From Ricordea florida (lineage: Eukaryota; Cnidaria; Anthozoa; Corallimorpharia; Ricordeidae), in the NCBI GenBank assembly GCA_949710005.1, contig OX453272.1, forward strand, positions 20,807,929-20,871,928: a stretch of 64,000 nucleotides of DNA. The letters run 5' to 3'. Shown here in pieces: positions 28,201-41,828 of the stretch. Position 1 is the stretch's first letter, and each line of letters begins with the position of its first letter. The notes beneath the pieces were generated by a model, which ran no database searches, had not been told where the DNA came from, and saw only the letters and a program-made list of their open reading frames with translations. The position numbers and the translations under genes were made by a program.

Positions 28201-29281
28201 ATTCAAACATACAAACATAGACAATATTGATATACAAACATACGGAGAATCAATTATAAATATACAAAAATACAAAGATACAAATATACATACTAACGTA
28301 CAAATATATACATACAAACACACATACATATTGACCTACAAACATACAAACAAACAGAAAAACATATATACATACAAACATACAAATACAGATGCATAAT
28401 GACATGCCAACAGACATAAGAAACCATACAGACATACAAACATACAAGCCATGCAAACATACACACATGCAAACAAAAAATCATTCCAACATAGAAAGGT
28501 ATAACAAACAAATTCACAATCATATATACATACAAATATACATATATAATAATATGCAATGCATGCGCATGTGCATAGTAAAACGTTACATACCGACATT
28601 TATACAATCATACTTACAGACATAGAAAAAACGATATAAATACTTACAAATTTAACTACAACAGAGTTAGAGAAATACAGATATACGAAATTAGACACAC
28701 TGACCTACAATCATCCAAACATACCAACATGAAAACCTACATACATAGAGACATACCGACGTACAGATATACAAATATACAAAAATGTACATACAAACAT
28801 TCAAAGACACAAATAAATAGATAAAATCATACAAAGATACAAATTTACATACAAACATACAACGATACATATATAATGACATACTAACATAAAAACAGAC
28901 ATATCTACATACAAACAAACACACATACATGCATGGTGATATATAAGCACACAACAAACAAACCTACACGCATACAAACACACCAGCATGAAGACATATA
29001 TACATACAGACATACTGACATACAGATATACAAATATACAAAAATGTACATACAAACATTCAAAGACACAAATATATAGATAAAATCGTACAAAGATACA
29101 AATTTACATACAAACATACAAAGATACATACATAATGACATACTAACATAACAAACAAACATATGTACATACAAACAAACATACGTGCATGATAATATAA
29201 AATCATACAAAAATAAAAACAAAGAAACATGCATATAATTAAAAAACATACAACAATACATACATACATACACATATCTAT
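22247..29281. repeat. Block B (unit 2)
   Basis: Collinear with 763-7795 of unit 1. The noticed differences are few single-base changes (for example near 23303, 26063, 26653, 26983, 28178, 28815 and 28985) and a 2-bp indel near 26235. It retains all eight CGGAGAA boxes of unit 1. No gene is seen. Confidence 0.9.
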
Positions 29282-32200
29282 ATGTATCTACAGTTGTATT
29301 TATATATAATTGTATGTTTGTATGTCAGTTTGTATGTATGTTTATATGTTTGATTGTTTGTATGTTTATATGTATGTTTTGTGTTTGTTGTTTATCTGTA
29401 TATTTTCTATATATTTGTGTGTTTGTATGTTTTTATGTTTGTCTGTATGTATATGTGTTAAATGTTTTTATGTTTGTATGCAAACATACCTGTATGACAT
29501 TATGTCATTGTGTATGTATGTCTGTTTGTATGTATGTATGTATGTTTGTATAATAGTATTTCACTGTATCTGTAACTCTTTATGCTGTCTGTATGTATGT
29601 AACTATTTCTTGTCTGTATCTCTGTTTTAAGGTTCCTATGTTTGTAGGGTTGTATGTTCGTATATATGTATGTCCTTATGTACGTACGTTGGTATGTTTG
29701 TATCTTGATATGCTTGTATGTTTATTGGTTTGTATGTTTTTTATGTATTTGTATGTTTGTATGTTTGTGTGTATGTATGTCTGTATGTTAGTACAACTTT
29801 ATATGTGTATATCTGTATATATATATATATATTTGTGTTGTTCTATGTCCTCATAATTGTATGTCTGTATGTATGTTGCTTTGTTTGTATGTCTTTGTGC
29901 GTTTATGCAAATATGTATGTATGTTTGTGTGTGTACATATATGTTTGTGTGTTTGTTTGTATGTTTGCATGTATATTTGTATCTTTGTATCTATGTATCT
30001 ATATATTTGTGTCTATATGTGGTATCTTTGAATGTAAGTATGTATATATCTTTTTAAGTATGTCTGTAAGTATTAATGTATAATAATGGTCTCTACGTAT
30101 CTTTGTATGTATGAAAGTATGCATGTTTGTGTGTTACTATTTATGTATTTTGTTTGTTTGTATGTTTGTTTTGTTCTTTATGTTTATGCATGTATGTATG
30201 TATGTATGTATGTTGGTATAATTGTGTATGTCGTTATGTTTTGTATTGTTCTTTGTCTCTATAGATGCATATTTTTATGCTTGTATGTAATTATGTATGT
30301 AGGTTTGTATGTTTATGTCATTACATTTCATTATATATGTATGCCTGTATGTTTGTATGTATATTTCTATGTTTGTATCTTTGTACTTTTGTCTCTGTCT
30401 GTTTGTTTTTATGTTAGTATATATATATGTATGTGTATAAGTTGGTATTGTTTATGTGTTTGTCTGTGTGTATGTATGTTTTTATTGTTGTATGTTTCTT
30501 TAATTGTATGTACGTATGCTAATTTGTATGTATGTTTTTATGCTTGTATATTTGTATGCATGTATGTTTGTATGTATATATGTTTATATGTTTGTTTGTA
30601 TGTCATATGTATGAATGTATATTTGTATCTTTGTATGATTGCATCTATATATTTGTGTCTCTGAATGTTTGTATGTTTTTATGTTTGCATGTATGTACGT
30701 TGGTATTTTTTTATGTTTGTATGTTGATAGATTTGTTTGTTGGCGTCTTTGTATGTTTGTATGTATAAATGTTTTTATGTTATGTATTTTTTAGGCCTGT
30801 GTGTCTGTAAGCTCGTATGTCTGTATGTCTGTACCTCTGGAACAGGTAAATCTGTAAATATGTATATACCTTCTTAAGTATGTCTGTAAGTATAACTGTA
30901 TAATGGTCTACGTATCTCTGTATGTATGGAAGTATGCATGTTTGTATGTTACTATTTATGTATTTTGTTTGTATGTATCTATGTGGGTACAATTGTGTAT
31001 GTCTGTATGTTTTTATGGTTCCTTGTCTGTACTATTTTATAGTTGTATGTTTGTATGTATGTGTGTTACTTTTTTGTATATTTTTTATGCTAATATATCA
31101 TTATGTCTGTAGGTTTGTATGTATATGTGTTTGTATTTTATTATATATATATATATATATATGTCTGTATGTTTGTATGTATATGGTTGGATGTATGTTT
31201 CTATGTTTGTATCTTTATACTTTTGTCTATGTCTGTTTGTATGTTCTTATCTTAGTATATATATATATTATTTATGGTTGTGTTGATTTTGTGTATATCT
31301 GTGTGTATGTATGTTTGTTTTGTTGTATGTTTGTATGTTAGTAGTCATTATGTATATATGTTTGAATGTTTGTAGGTATATTTGTATGTTTGTATGATTG
31401 TATCTGTATATTTGTGTCTCTGAATGTTTGTTTGTATGTACTTTGGTATGTTTTTATGTTTGTATGGTGATAGATTTGTGTGTTGGCATCTTGTTTTTTG
31501 TATGTATGAATGTCTTTATGTTGGTATGTTTGTAGGTCTGTGTGTCTGTGTGTTAGCATGTCCGTATCTCTCGTTTAGGTAATTCTTTAATTAGTTATGT
31601 ATCCTTTTATGTATGACTCAAAGCATGACTGTATGTATGTTTGTATGTTTGTTTGTATGCTTGTATTTTTGTATTTTTTCATATATATTTGTTTGTTTGC
31701 AAGTTTGTATATCTGTATACCTGTCGGTATATAATGTCGGTATGTCTCTATGTATGTATGTTTTCACGTTGGTATGTTTGGATGTTTGTAGGTTTGTGTG
31801 TCTGTCAGTTGGTATATCTGTATATCTCTAACTCTTTTGTAGGTACATCTGTAAATGTTTGTGTCTTATGTATTTCTGTAAGTACGGTTGTAGAAATGTC
31901 ATTATGTGTCTTTTTATGTATGGATGTATGCATGTTTTATATGTTTGTATGTTAATATATATATATATATATATATGTATGTATATTTGTATTTATATCT
32001 GTTTGTACCTTTGTTTGTTACACCTTTCTATCTTTGAATGTCTTTTTTTTGAATGACTGTATGTTTGCATGGTTGTATGTTTCTATGTCTGTACGGTTGT
32101 TATGTCTGTTGGTATGTCAATATGTATGTATGTTTGAATGTTTGTATGTTTTTATGTTTGCATAATTGTTTGTATGTTTGTAGGTCATTACTTATGTATG

Positions 32201-34356
32201 TTTGTAGGTATATATTTGTATAGTAGTATGTATATTTGTATCTCTGTATGTTTGTATCTTTATAATTGATTGTCCGTAGGTTTGTATGTTTGTATCTATG
32301 TTTGTATGTTTGAATGCATGTATTGGTATGTTATTATGTTTTTTTTGTATCTTTGCATTGTTTTATGTCTGTATAATTGTATGTATGTATGTACATTGCT
32401 TGGTTTGTATGTTCGTATGTCTATGTTAGTATATTTGTATGTATATTTGTATCTTTGCAAGTTTGTATGTATATCTGTTCGTATGTTTGTTTTTTTGTAA
32501 GTTTGGATGTGATTATGTTTGTATGTCTGTAGGTTTGTATATTAGTATGTATATTTGTATGTATATTTGTCTCTTAGTATGTTTGTATATATGTTTTTTG
32601 TATGTTTTTGTGTTTGTATTTAGATGTATTTGTCTGTAAGTAGTTATGCATCGCTTTATGTATGTATCTCTAAGTATTACTGTCTAAATGAATGTATGTT
32701 TCTATGTTTGTATGTATATTTTTATGTCTACATCTACATATTGGTGTGTTTGTATTTTTTATGTATGTATGTGTGCTTGTATGTTTTTGAGTTTGGATGC
32801 AGACATCTTTGTATGTTTGTATGTATGTATGTTGTTATGTTTTGTATGCTTGTATGTCTTATGTTTTTATGATTTTATGTTTGTTTGTTGGTATCTCATT
32901 ATGTATGTACGTTTGCATGTATATATAATATATTTTTGTAAGTATATTTGTGTCTGTATGTTTGTCTCACTGTATGTTTGTACGTTGCTTTGTTTGTATG
33001 TTTGTATGCTCGTATATCATTATGTCTCTATGTTTGTAGGTTTGTATGATTTTTGTTCGCATGTTTTTATGTTTGTATGTATTTATGTTGGTAGGTTCTT
33101 ATGTTTGTATGTATAAATGTTTTATGTTGGTATGTTTGTAGGTCTGTGTGTCTGTATGTTTGTATGTCTGTATATTTGTAACTCTGTTTTCTGTAAATCT
33201 GTAGGTAGTTATGTTTCTTTTTATGTATGTCTCTAAGTATGACTGTATATATGTCTGTATGTTTCTTTGTATGCTTGTATTTTTGTATATTTGTATTATT
33301 GTATGTATTTATGTATGTATGTTGGTGTCTTCGTACGTTTGCATGCTTATATATCTGTATATCTGTTTGTCTGTAAGTCTCTATATATTTATATCTTCAT
33401 GTTGCTACGTTTGTATGTTTGTAGGTCTGTTTGTTTTTATGCTTGAATATCATTACGTATGTATGTTTATATGGTTTTATGTATGTACGTTTGTATGTAT
33501 GTTGGTATGTTTTGGAGCTGTTGGTATGTTTTTGAGATATGCGGATATATTAGTATCTTTATATGTATGCCTATTTGTATCTCTATATTAATATCTGCAC
33601 GTATTTCCTAATGTATGCCTGTCTGTATGCATTTCTTTATGTATGTATGTCTGTATGTATGTATGTTTGTACGTTTGTATGTTTATGTTTCTATATATGT
33701 CTGCATGTATATCTGTATGTATGTACGGCTCTTTGTAAAATATGTTTGTATGCTTCTGTTTGTATATGTCGGTATGTGCGTCTATATGTCTGCATGTCTG
33801 TATGACAGTGCGTATGTTTGTATGCATTTCCTTACATGTTTGTATGTATGTGTGTATGTCTTAGTGTATGTCGCTATGTATGTCTGTGTGTCATGTCTAG
33901 ATGTTTGTATATGTCTAAGTTTGTGTGATTATATATCTCTGTTTCTATCTATGTATGTATGTATATATGTGTGCATGTAAGTCTGTAGTTATATCTTTAT
34001 ATATCTCTGTATATATGTTTGTTCCTTGTATATTTGGGTGATGTCTGCATATCTGTATGTATGTATGTTTGTATCTGTATATTGATATTTGTATGTATAT
34101 CTGTATGTATGTATGTCTCTATGACTCTATGTTTGTATGTTCGTCCGGTTTTATGTTTAGTTTGTATATATGTCTCTATCTAAATCTGTATGTATGTCTG
34201 CATGCGTCTTTGTATACCTGTGTGTCTATATGCGGGTATGTTTGTCGGTTTGTATGTTTGTATGTATGTCCTTACTTATGTCTGTATTTATGTATGTATG
34301 TAGGTATGTATATCTGTATGTATGTGTGTATGTATGTGTCTGTATGTATGTTTTTT
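29282..34356. repeat. Block C (unit 2)
   Basis: Collinear with 7796-12848. Differences include a 16-bp TTTGTTTTGTTGTATG-like insertion near 31313-31330, shared with unit 3, and longer AT runs near 31141-31161 and 31954-31976. The right end from 33418 also forms the start of the 3.4-kb duplication. Confidence 0.9.
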
Positions 34357-34514
34357 AACCATAATCACTAACGTTACCATTACTACCATATGCATTTATA
34401 ACAACGATCACTACAACTATGACCAGAAATAACCACTATCATTACCAACTTCACCATCAACACCATCGTCACTATCATCATTACAAAGATCATTACCACC
34501 ATCAAACGTCAGGC
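34357..34514. repeat. Block D (unit 2, first copy)
   Basis: ACC/ATC/ATT triplet tract aligned to 12849-13006 at an offset of 21,508, with the CAACACCATCG variant. Confidence 0.85.
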
Positions 34515-35363
34515 AGTATACCTTAGTGACCAGCTCAGTCAAGTATAGCTTATTGAAATAGTAGATAACAGTGGAGAGTAGCTAAGAGATGGAGTGGAAT
34601 ATGCCTCAAAGGACTTGTGTAGTAGTGGTGTGTACCAAAGTGGAGAAGTGTGGTATACCTAAGTTAGTTTTACCTCAATGAAGTATCGGAGTAGAGTAGC
34701 GCAGTGGAGTGGTGAAATGAAGTATCGCAGTGGATCAGTGGAACGTCGCAGTGGAGTATTGCAATTGAATATCGTAGTGGAGTGGCAGAGGATACCTTAG
34801 TTGAGTACCTCTAACAGAGCCCCTTAGTCAAGTGTAGGTCATTGAAGTAGTGAAGTAGTGGAGTATACCTTAGTGGAGAGTAGCGCAGTAAAACCCAGTG
34901 GAATACAGCGGAGTACCATTTGCCCCTAGTGAATCAGTACAGTACTTAAGTGGAATAGCGAAATAGTGGAGTGGAAGTCAGGCTCAGTGTAGTATACTCA
35001 AGTAAAGAAGTAGAATATCAGTCACACGCAGTGGATAAGTGGAGTGTACTTCAGTAGAACGGTGGACTTTTGGAGTATCGCATTGGAGTATCGCAGTGGA
35101 GTGGTACGGTGGAGTAGATCTCAGTGGAGTACTGGTATGGCGAGTGGAATAGACCTTGTTGAAGTAGTAGAATATTGCAGTGGAGTATAGCTCAGTGGAA
35201 TATCGCAGTGGACTAGTGCTGTGGGGTATCACAGAAACGTAGTGGAGTGGTGGTGTATAGCTTAGTTCAGCTTTGCAGTAAAATGAATTGACTCCAATAG
35301 GTACCTTAATTTTATCGCATTTTAGTTTTACCACAGTAAAATAAACTTACTCAATAACTGAAA
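34515..35363. repeat. Block E (unit 2, first copy)
   Basis: GTGGAGTA-type minisatellite. It carries the variants GGCGAGTGG near 35139 and TGTATAGCTTAG near 35257, shared with the first copy in unit 3 but not with unit 1 or the second copies. Confidence 0.85.
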
Positions 35364-36723
35364 GAATGTCGGCCTTGGTATGGAAACTGCAGTAAGAAGT
35401 TTGGTGCACATCAAATACAAAAAATACGTGCAGCATTAAAATAACTTTGTATTAGAGTTTGTAAAAAAAACCATTTTAAATGTGTAGTATTCGGCCAAAA
35501 ACCTGATTTGTAGCTCAGCATGAAATTGGCGTTTATTTACGATTTGTACTGCAACATTTTGTATCTGTGGTATTGGGGCTCTAAACAAGGTTTCTTAATA
35601 GTCCGCACTGCAAATACTCTTATTGTAAAACCAAAGATATACGACACAAAGGAAAAAGAATGTTGCCACTGAATAGGAGCAAAAGTTGAAAGTCGCGCTT
35701 GAAGCGGATTGCAACCATCTTATTGTTTCGCGAGGAAGTTTACTATCTTTTTAACATTTGTACGAATACATTAAAATTGTCTGCTATTCAGCTGTAAACA
35801 AGGTTGTCGAAAAATGCACATCGCTTGTACTATTTGCAGGCCAAACAAACAAAAACCAAAATTAAAATAAACTATCTGGAGAAGACTAGAATGGTCACTA
35901 TGCGTATGCAAACGAGAGCGAAAGGCGCCAAACAAAGTAAGTACTAACAATGTTGTGCAGAATAAAATGGCTCTAAATTAGGATTTATGCCAAAAACTGT
36001 GAAATATGCGCTATTCGGCTCAAAGCAAGGTTTCCTGTTAAAAACGAGCGAAATACTTTTACTTGCGGACAGCCTGCACAAAAACATAAAGATTTCTAAA
36101 ACTTTTGAAAAAGTCAAAAAAGTTGGAATTCGTATAGAATAAAGAGTAAGAAGTTGTGCACACATTAAATACCAACGATATTTTTTCCCAACCTAAAACG
36201 AACTTTTCTTAACCATTTGTACTAAAACATGTTAAATGTGTGGCATATGGCCTCCAATACGGTTTCCGGAATGAAAAGAGAAAAACACAGCTATTTGCGG
36301 ACAACTTGCAAACAAACATAAGGTTTGATGGAATTTTTGATAAAGTCAAAAAGTAACGTAGTTCGTATGGTAGGAAGTGTAAGAAGTTGTGCACACACCA
36401 AATACTATGTTGTTTTGCAGTAAAAAAAGTGGCTGTTCTTTACGATTTGTACCAAAACATGTTAAAAATGTGGTATTTAACCTTAAAACAAGGTGTTTTG
36501 AATAAAAAGCTCAAAACACTGTTATTAACAGATCACCCGCACAGAAACGTAAAGAGTTATACAAAATTTTTCAAAAGTCAAAAAACAACGTATTTCGGAT
36601 GTAAAGAAAACTAAGGAGTTGTTCAAATTCAAAATCCTAGCTATATTGTTAACAAGGATAAAACTGGCTGTTTTTTGCGACTTGTACTGAAACATGTTAA
36701 ATGTGTGTCATTTGGGCTCAAAA
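35364..36723 (+). repeat. Block F fragment, forward monomers, truncated by the linker (unit 2, first copy)
   Basis: Diverged edge monomers followed by about two and a half typical monomers. It stops inside a monomer after GGGCTCAAAA, where an intact monomer would continue CAAGGTTTTC. Confidence 0.9.
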
Positions 36724-36813
36724 TGGAACAAGTCCGGTTGAGGGGAGGGTCCGAAGATCCATTCCGAGAGTTTACATTTTCCGACAATTCCTTTCATCAA
36801 CTTAATGATGTTC
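36724..36813 (+). other. 90-bp unique linker at the duplication junction (unit 2)
   Basis: This 90-bp sequence belongs to none of the repeat families. It begins TGGAACAAGTCCGG and ends TTAATGATGTTC. It joins truncated satellite F on the left to block C on the right; the right border can slide over the shared word CGTTTGTATG. One plus-strand frame is open through the whole linker and reads as mixed-composition protein (including LRGGSEDPFREFTFSDNS), unlike the C/V/Y/M peptides of the surroundings. I do not recognise the peptide. It could be filler DNA from a coding exon or transposon, or open by chance. In this copy the frame meets TAG soon after, in block C. Confidence 0.85.
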
Positions 36814-37762
36814 CGTTTGTATGTTTGTAGGTCTGTTTGTTTTTATGCTTGAATATCATTACGTATGTATGTTTATATGGTTTTATGTATGTACGTTTGT
36901 ATGTATGTTGGTATGTTTTGGAGCTGTTGGTATGTTTTTGAGATATGCGGATATATTAGTATCTTTATATGTATGCCTATTTGTATCTCTATATTAATAT
37001 CTGCACGTATTTCCTAATGTATGCCTGTCTGTATGCATTTCTTTATGTATGTATGTCTGTATGTATGTATGTTTGTACGTTTGTATGTTTATGTTTCTAT
37101 ATATGTCTGCATGTATATCTGTATGTATGTACGGCTCTTTGTAAAATATGTTTGTATGCTTCTGTTTGTATATGTCGGTATGTGCGTCTATATGTCTGCA
37201 TGTCTGTATGACAGTGCGTATGTTTGTATGCATTTCCTTACATGTTTGTATGTATGTGTGTATGTCTTAGTGTATGTCGCTATGTATGTCTGTGTGTCAT
37301 GTCTAGATGTTTGTATATGTGTAAGTTTGTGTGATTATATAACTTTGTTTCTATCTATGTATGTATGTATATATGTGTGCATGTAAGTCTGTAGTTATAT
37401 CTTTATATATCTCTGTATATATGTTTGTTCCTTGTATATTTGGGTGATGTCTGCATATCTGTATGTATGTATGTTTGTATCTGTATATTGATGTTTGTAT
37501 GTATATCTGTATGTATGTATGTCTCTATGACTCTATGTTTGTATGTTCGTCCGGTTTTATGTTTAGTTTGTATATATGTCTCTATCTAAATCTGTATGTA
37601 TGTCTGCATGCGTCTTTGTATACCTGTGTGTCTATATGCGGGTATGTTTGTCGGTTTGTATGTTTGTATGTATGTCCTTACTTATGTCTGTATTTATGTA
37701 TGTATGTAGGTATGTATATCTGTATGTATGTGTGTATGTATGTGTCTGTATGTATGTTTTTT
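36814..37762. repeat. End of block C, second copy (unit 2)
   Basis: Repeats 33418-34356. It carries the unit-1-like variants ATGTGTAAGTTTG and ATATAACTTTG near 37318-37346, whereas the first copy has ATGTCTAAGTTTG and ATATATCTCTG. Confidence 0.9.
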
Positions 37763-37920
37763 AACCATAATCACTAACGTTACCATTACTACCATATGCA
37801 TCTATAACAACGATCACTACAACTATGACCAGAAATAACCACTATCATTACCAACTTCACCATCAACACCATCGTCACTATCATCATTACAAAGATCATT
37901 ACCACCATCAAACGTCAGGC
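37763..37920. repeat. Block D, second copy (unit 2)
   Basis: Triplet tract as in the other copies, with a private change GCATCTATAAC near 37801. Confidence 0.85.
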
Positions 37921-38770
37921 AGTATACCTTAGTGACCAGCTCAGTCAAGTATAGCTTATTGAAATAGTAGATAACAGTGAAGAGTAGCTAAGAGATGGAG
38001 TGGAATATGCCTCAAAGGGGTTGTGTAGTAGTGGTGTGTACCAAAGTGGAGAAGTGAGGTATACCTAAGTTAGTTTTACCTCAATGAAGTATCGGAGTAG
38101 AGTAGCGCAGTGGAGTGGTGAAATGAAGTATCGCAGTGGATCAGTGGAACGTCGCAGTGGAGTATTGCAATTGAATATCGTAGTGGAGTGGCAGAGGATA
38201 CCTTAGTTGAGTACCTCTAACAGAGCCCCTTTAGTCAAGTGTAGGTCATTGAAGTAGTGAAGTAGTGGAGTATACCTTAGTGGAGAGTAGCGCAGTAAAA
38301 CCCAGTGGAATACAGCGGAGTACCATTTGCCCCTAGTGAATCAGTACAGTACTTAAGTGGAATAGCGAAATAGTGGAGTGGAAGTCAGGCTCAGTGTAGT
38401 ATACTCAAGTAAAGAAGTAGAATATCAGTCACACGCAGTGGATAAGTGGAGTGTACTTCAGTAGAACGGTGGACTTTTGGAGTATCGCATTGGAGTATCG
38501 CAGTGGAGTGGTACGGTGGAGTAGATCTCAGTGGAGTACTGGTATGGCCAGTGGAATAGACCTTGTTGAAGTAGTAGAATATTGCAGTGGAGTATAGCTC
38601 AGTGGAATATCGCAGTGGACTAGTGCTGTGGGGTATCACAGAAACGTAGGGGAGTGGTGGTGTATACCTTAGTTCAGCTTTGCAGTAAAATGAATTGACT
38701 CCAATAGGTACCTTAATTTTATCGCATTTTAGTTTTACCGCAGTAAAATAAACTTACTCAATAACTGAAA
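37921..38770. repeat. Block E, second copy (unit 2)
   Basis: GTGGAGTA-type minisatellite with several private differences, including GTGAAGAGTAG near 37979, AAGGGGTTGTG near 38016 and an extra T in CCCCTTTAG near 38229. Confidence 0.85.
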
Positions 38771-41700
38771 GAATGTCGGCCTTGGTATGGAAACTGTAGT
38801 AAGAAGTTTGGTGCACATCAAATACAAAAAATACGTGCAGCATTAAAATAACTTTGTATTAGAGTTTGTAAAAAAAACCATTTTAAATGTGTAGTATTCG
38901 GCCAAAAACCTGATTTGTAGCTCAGCATGAAATTGGCGTTTATTTACGATTTGTACTGCAACATTTTGTATCTGTGGTATTGGGGCTCTAAACAAGGTTT
39001 CTTAATAGTCCGCACTGCAAATACTCTTATTGTAAAACCAAAGATATACGACACAAAGGAAAAAGAATGTTGCCACTGAATAGAAGCAAAAGCTAAAAGT
39101 CGCGCTTGAAGCGGATTGCAACCATCTTATTGTTTCGCGAGGAAGTTTACTATCTTTTTAACATTTGCACGAATACATTAAGATTGTCTGCTATTCAGCT
39201 GTAAACAAGGTTGTCGAAAAATGCACATCGCTTGTACTATTTGCAGGCCAAACAAACAAAAACCAAAATTAAAATAAACTATCTGGAGAAGACTAAAATG
39301 GTCACTATGCGTATGCAAACGAGAGCGAAAGGCGCCAAACAAAGTAAGTACTAACAATGTTGTGCAGAATAAAATGGCTCTAAATTAGGATTTATGCCAA
39401 AAACTGTGAAATATGCGCTATTCGGCTCAAAGCAAGGTTTCCTGTTAAAAACGAGCGAAATACTTTTACTTGCGGACAGCCTGCACAAAAACATAAAGAT
39501 TTCTAAAACTTTTGAAAAAGTCAAAAAAGTTGGAAATCGTATAGAATAAAGAGTAAGAAGTTGTGCACACATTAAATACCAACTATATTTTTTCCCAACC
39601 TAAAACGAACTTTTCTTAACCATTTGTACTACAACATGTTAAATGTGTGGCATATGGCCTCCAATACGGTTTCCGCAATGAAAAGAGAAAAACACAGCTA
39701 TTTGCGGACAACTTGCAAACAAACATAAGGTTTGATGGAATTTTTGATAAAGTCAAAAAGTAACGTAGTTCGTATGGTAGGAAGTGTAAGAAGTTGTGCA
39801 CACACCAAATACTAACTATGTTGTTTTGCAGTAAAAAAGTGGCTGTTGTTTACGATTTGTACCAAAACATGTTAAAAATGTGGTATTTAACCTTAAAACA
39901 AGGTGTTTTCAATAAAAAGCTCAAAACACTGTTATTAACAGATCACCCGCACAGAAACGTAAAGAGTTAAACAAAATTTTTAAAAAGTCAAAAAACAACG
40001 TATTTCGGATGTAAAGAAAACTAAGAAGTTGTGCAAATTAAAAATCTTAGCTATATTGTTAACCAAGATAAAACTGGCTGCTTTTTGCAACTTTTACTGA
40101 AACATGTTAAATGTGTGTCATTTGGGCTCAAAACAAGGTTTTGTGAATAAGACCCGCAAAACACTATTATTTGATGAGCACCCGCACACAAACGTAAAGG
40201 TTTCTAGAACTTTTACAAAAGTCCAAAAACAACGTTTTTAGGATGTAAAGAAAACTAAGAAGTTGTTCAAATTCAAAATCTTAGCTATATTGTTAACCAA
40301 GATAAAACTGGCTGCTTTTTGCGACTTGTTCTGAAACATGTTAAATGTGTGTCATTTGGGCTCAAAACAAGGTTTTCTGAATAAAACCCGCAAAACACTA
40401 TTATTTGATGAGCACCCGCAGACAAACGTAAAGATTTCTTGAATTTTTGCAAAAGTCAAAAAATAACTTAATTCGGATGGAAAGAAAAACTAACAAGTTG
40501 TGCACAATCAGAATCTTAGGTTTATTGCTGGCCAACATAAAACTGGCTGTTATCTGCGACTTGTACTGCAACATGTTAAATGTGTGGTATTTGGACTCAA
40601 AACACGGTTTCCAAAATTAAAAGAACAAAACACTGTTATTTGCAGACCACCCGCAAACAAACAGAAGAATTTATAGAATTTTTGCAAAAATAAAAAAAAC
40701 AACGTATTTCGGATGTAAAGAAAACTAAGAAGTTGTGCAAACTATGAATCTTAGCTATATTTTTAACCAAGATAAAACTGGCTGTTTTTTGCGACTTTTA
40801 CTGAAACATGTTAAATGTGTGTCATTTGGGCTCAAAACAAGGTTTTCTGAATAAAACCCGCAAAACACTATTATTTGATGAGCACCCGCACACAAACGTA
40901 AAGGTTTCTAGAACTTTTGCAAAAGTCAAAAAACAACGTTTTTAGGATGTAAAGAAAACTAAGAAGTTGTGCACATTCAAAATCCTAGCTATATTGTTAA
41001 CCAAGATAAAACTGGCTGTTTCTTGCGACTTGTACTAAAACGTGTTAAATATGTGTCATTTGGGCTCAAAACAAGGTTTTCTGAATAAAACCCGCAAAAC
41101 ACTATTATTTGATGAGCACCCGCAAACAAACGTAAAGATATCTTGAATTTTTGCAAAAGTCAAAAAATAACTTAATTCGGATGGAAAGAAAAACTAAGAA
41201 GTTGTGCACAATCAGAATCTTAGGTCTATTGTTGGCCAACATAAAACTGGCTGTTCTATGCGACTTGTACTGCAACATGTTAAATGTGTGGTATTTGGGC
41301 TCAAAACACTGTTTCCGGAATTAAAAGAACAAAACACTGTCCAACCACAAACTAACAGAAGAATTTATAGAATTTTTGCAAAAGTCAAAACTAACGTAAT
41401 TCGTATGGAAGGCAGTGTAAAAAGTTGTGCGCCCACCAAATACCAACTATATTGTGGTGCAGTATAAAAGCCGTTTTTCTCAACGACTTCTACTGCAACA
41501 TGTTAAATGTGTGGTATTTGGGCTCAAAACAAGGTTTTCTGAATAAAACCGGCAAAACACTACTATTTGCAGAGCACCCGCACACAAACGTAAAGATTTA
41601 TAAAATTTTTGCAAAAGTCAAAAAATAACTTAATTCGGAGGAAAAAAAAACTAAGAAGTTGTGTACAATCAGAATACTAGCTCTATTGTTGGCCAACGTA

Positions 41701-41828
41701 AAAGTGGCTGTTCCTTACGATTTGTACTGCAACATGTTATAGGTGTGGCATTGCGGTTAAAAACAAGCTTTCATGGATTAAACCAGCAAAACACTGTTTT
41801 TTGCAGACCACCCGCTGAAAAACTTAAA
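38771..41828 (+). repeat. Block F, forward monomers, with one extra monomer (unit 2)
   Basis: The 234-bp satellite in the forward direction. Between aligned landmarks it is 238 bp longer than unit 1, which is one monomer plus small indels. The additional monomer lies near 40020-40290: TAGCTATATTGTTAACC recurs at 40048 and 40282, 234 bp apart. This differs in position and sequence from the extra monomer in unit 3, so the gains were independent. Confidence 0.9.

Larger units (their letters stand above)
33418..36813 (+). repeat. 3.4-kb intra-unit tandem duplication, copy 1 plus linker (unit 2)
   Basis: The segment beginning CGTTTGTATGTTTGTAGG at 33418 and running through the end of C, D, E and the start of F to 36723 starts again at 36814 after a 90-bp linker. 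The repeat period is 3396 bp. Copy 1 of the duplication breaks off in F just after GGGCTCAAAA. Copy 2 continues through all of F. Unit 1 has a single copy (from 11910). Unit 3 has the same arrangement with identical junctions, so the duplication predates the split of units 2 and 3. Confidence 0.95.
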
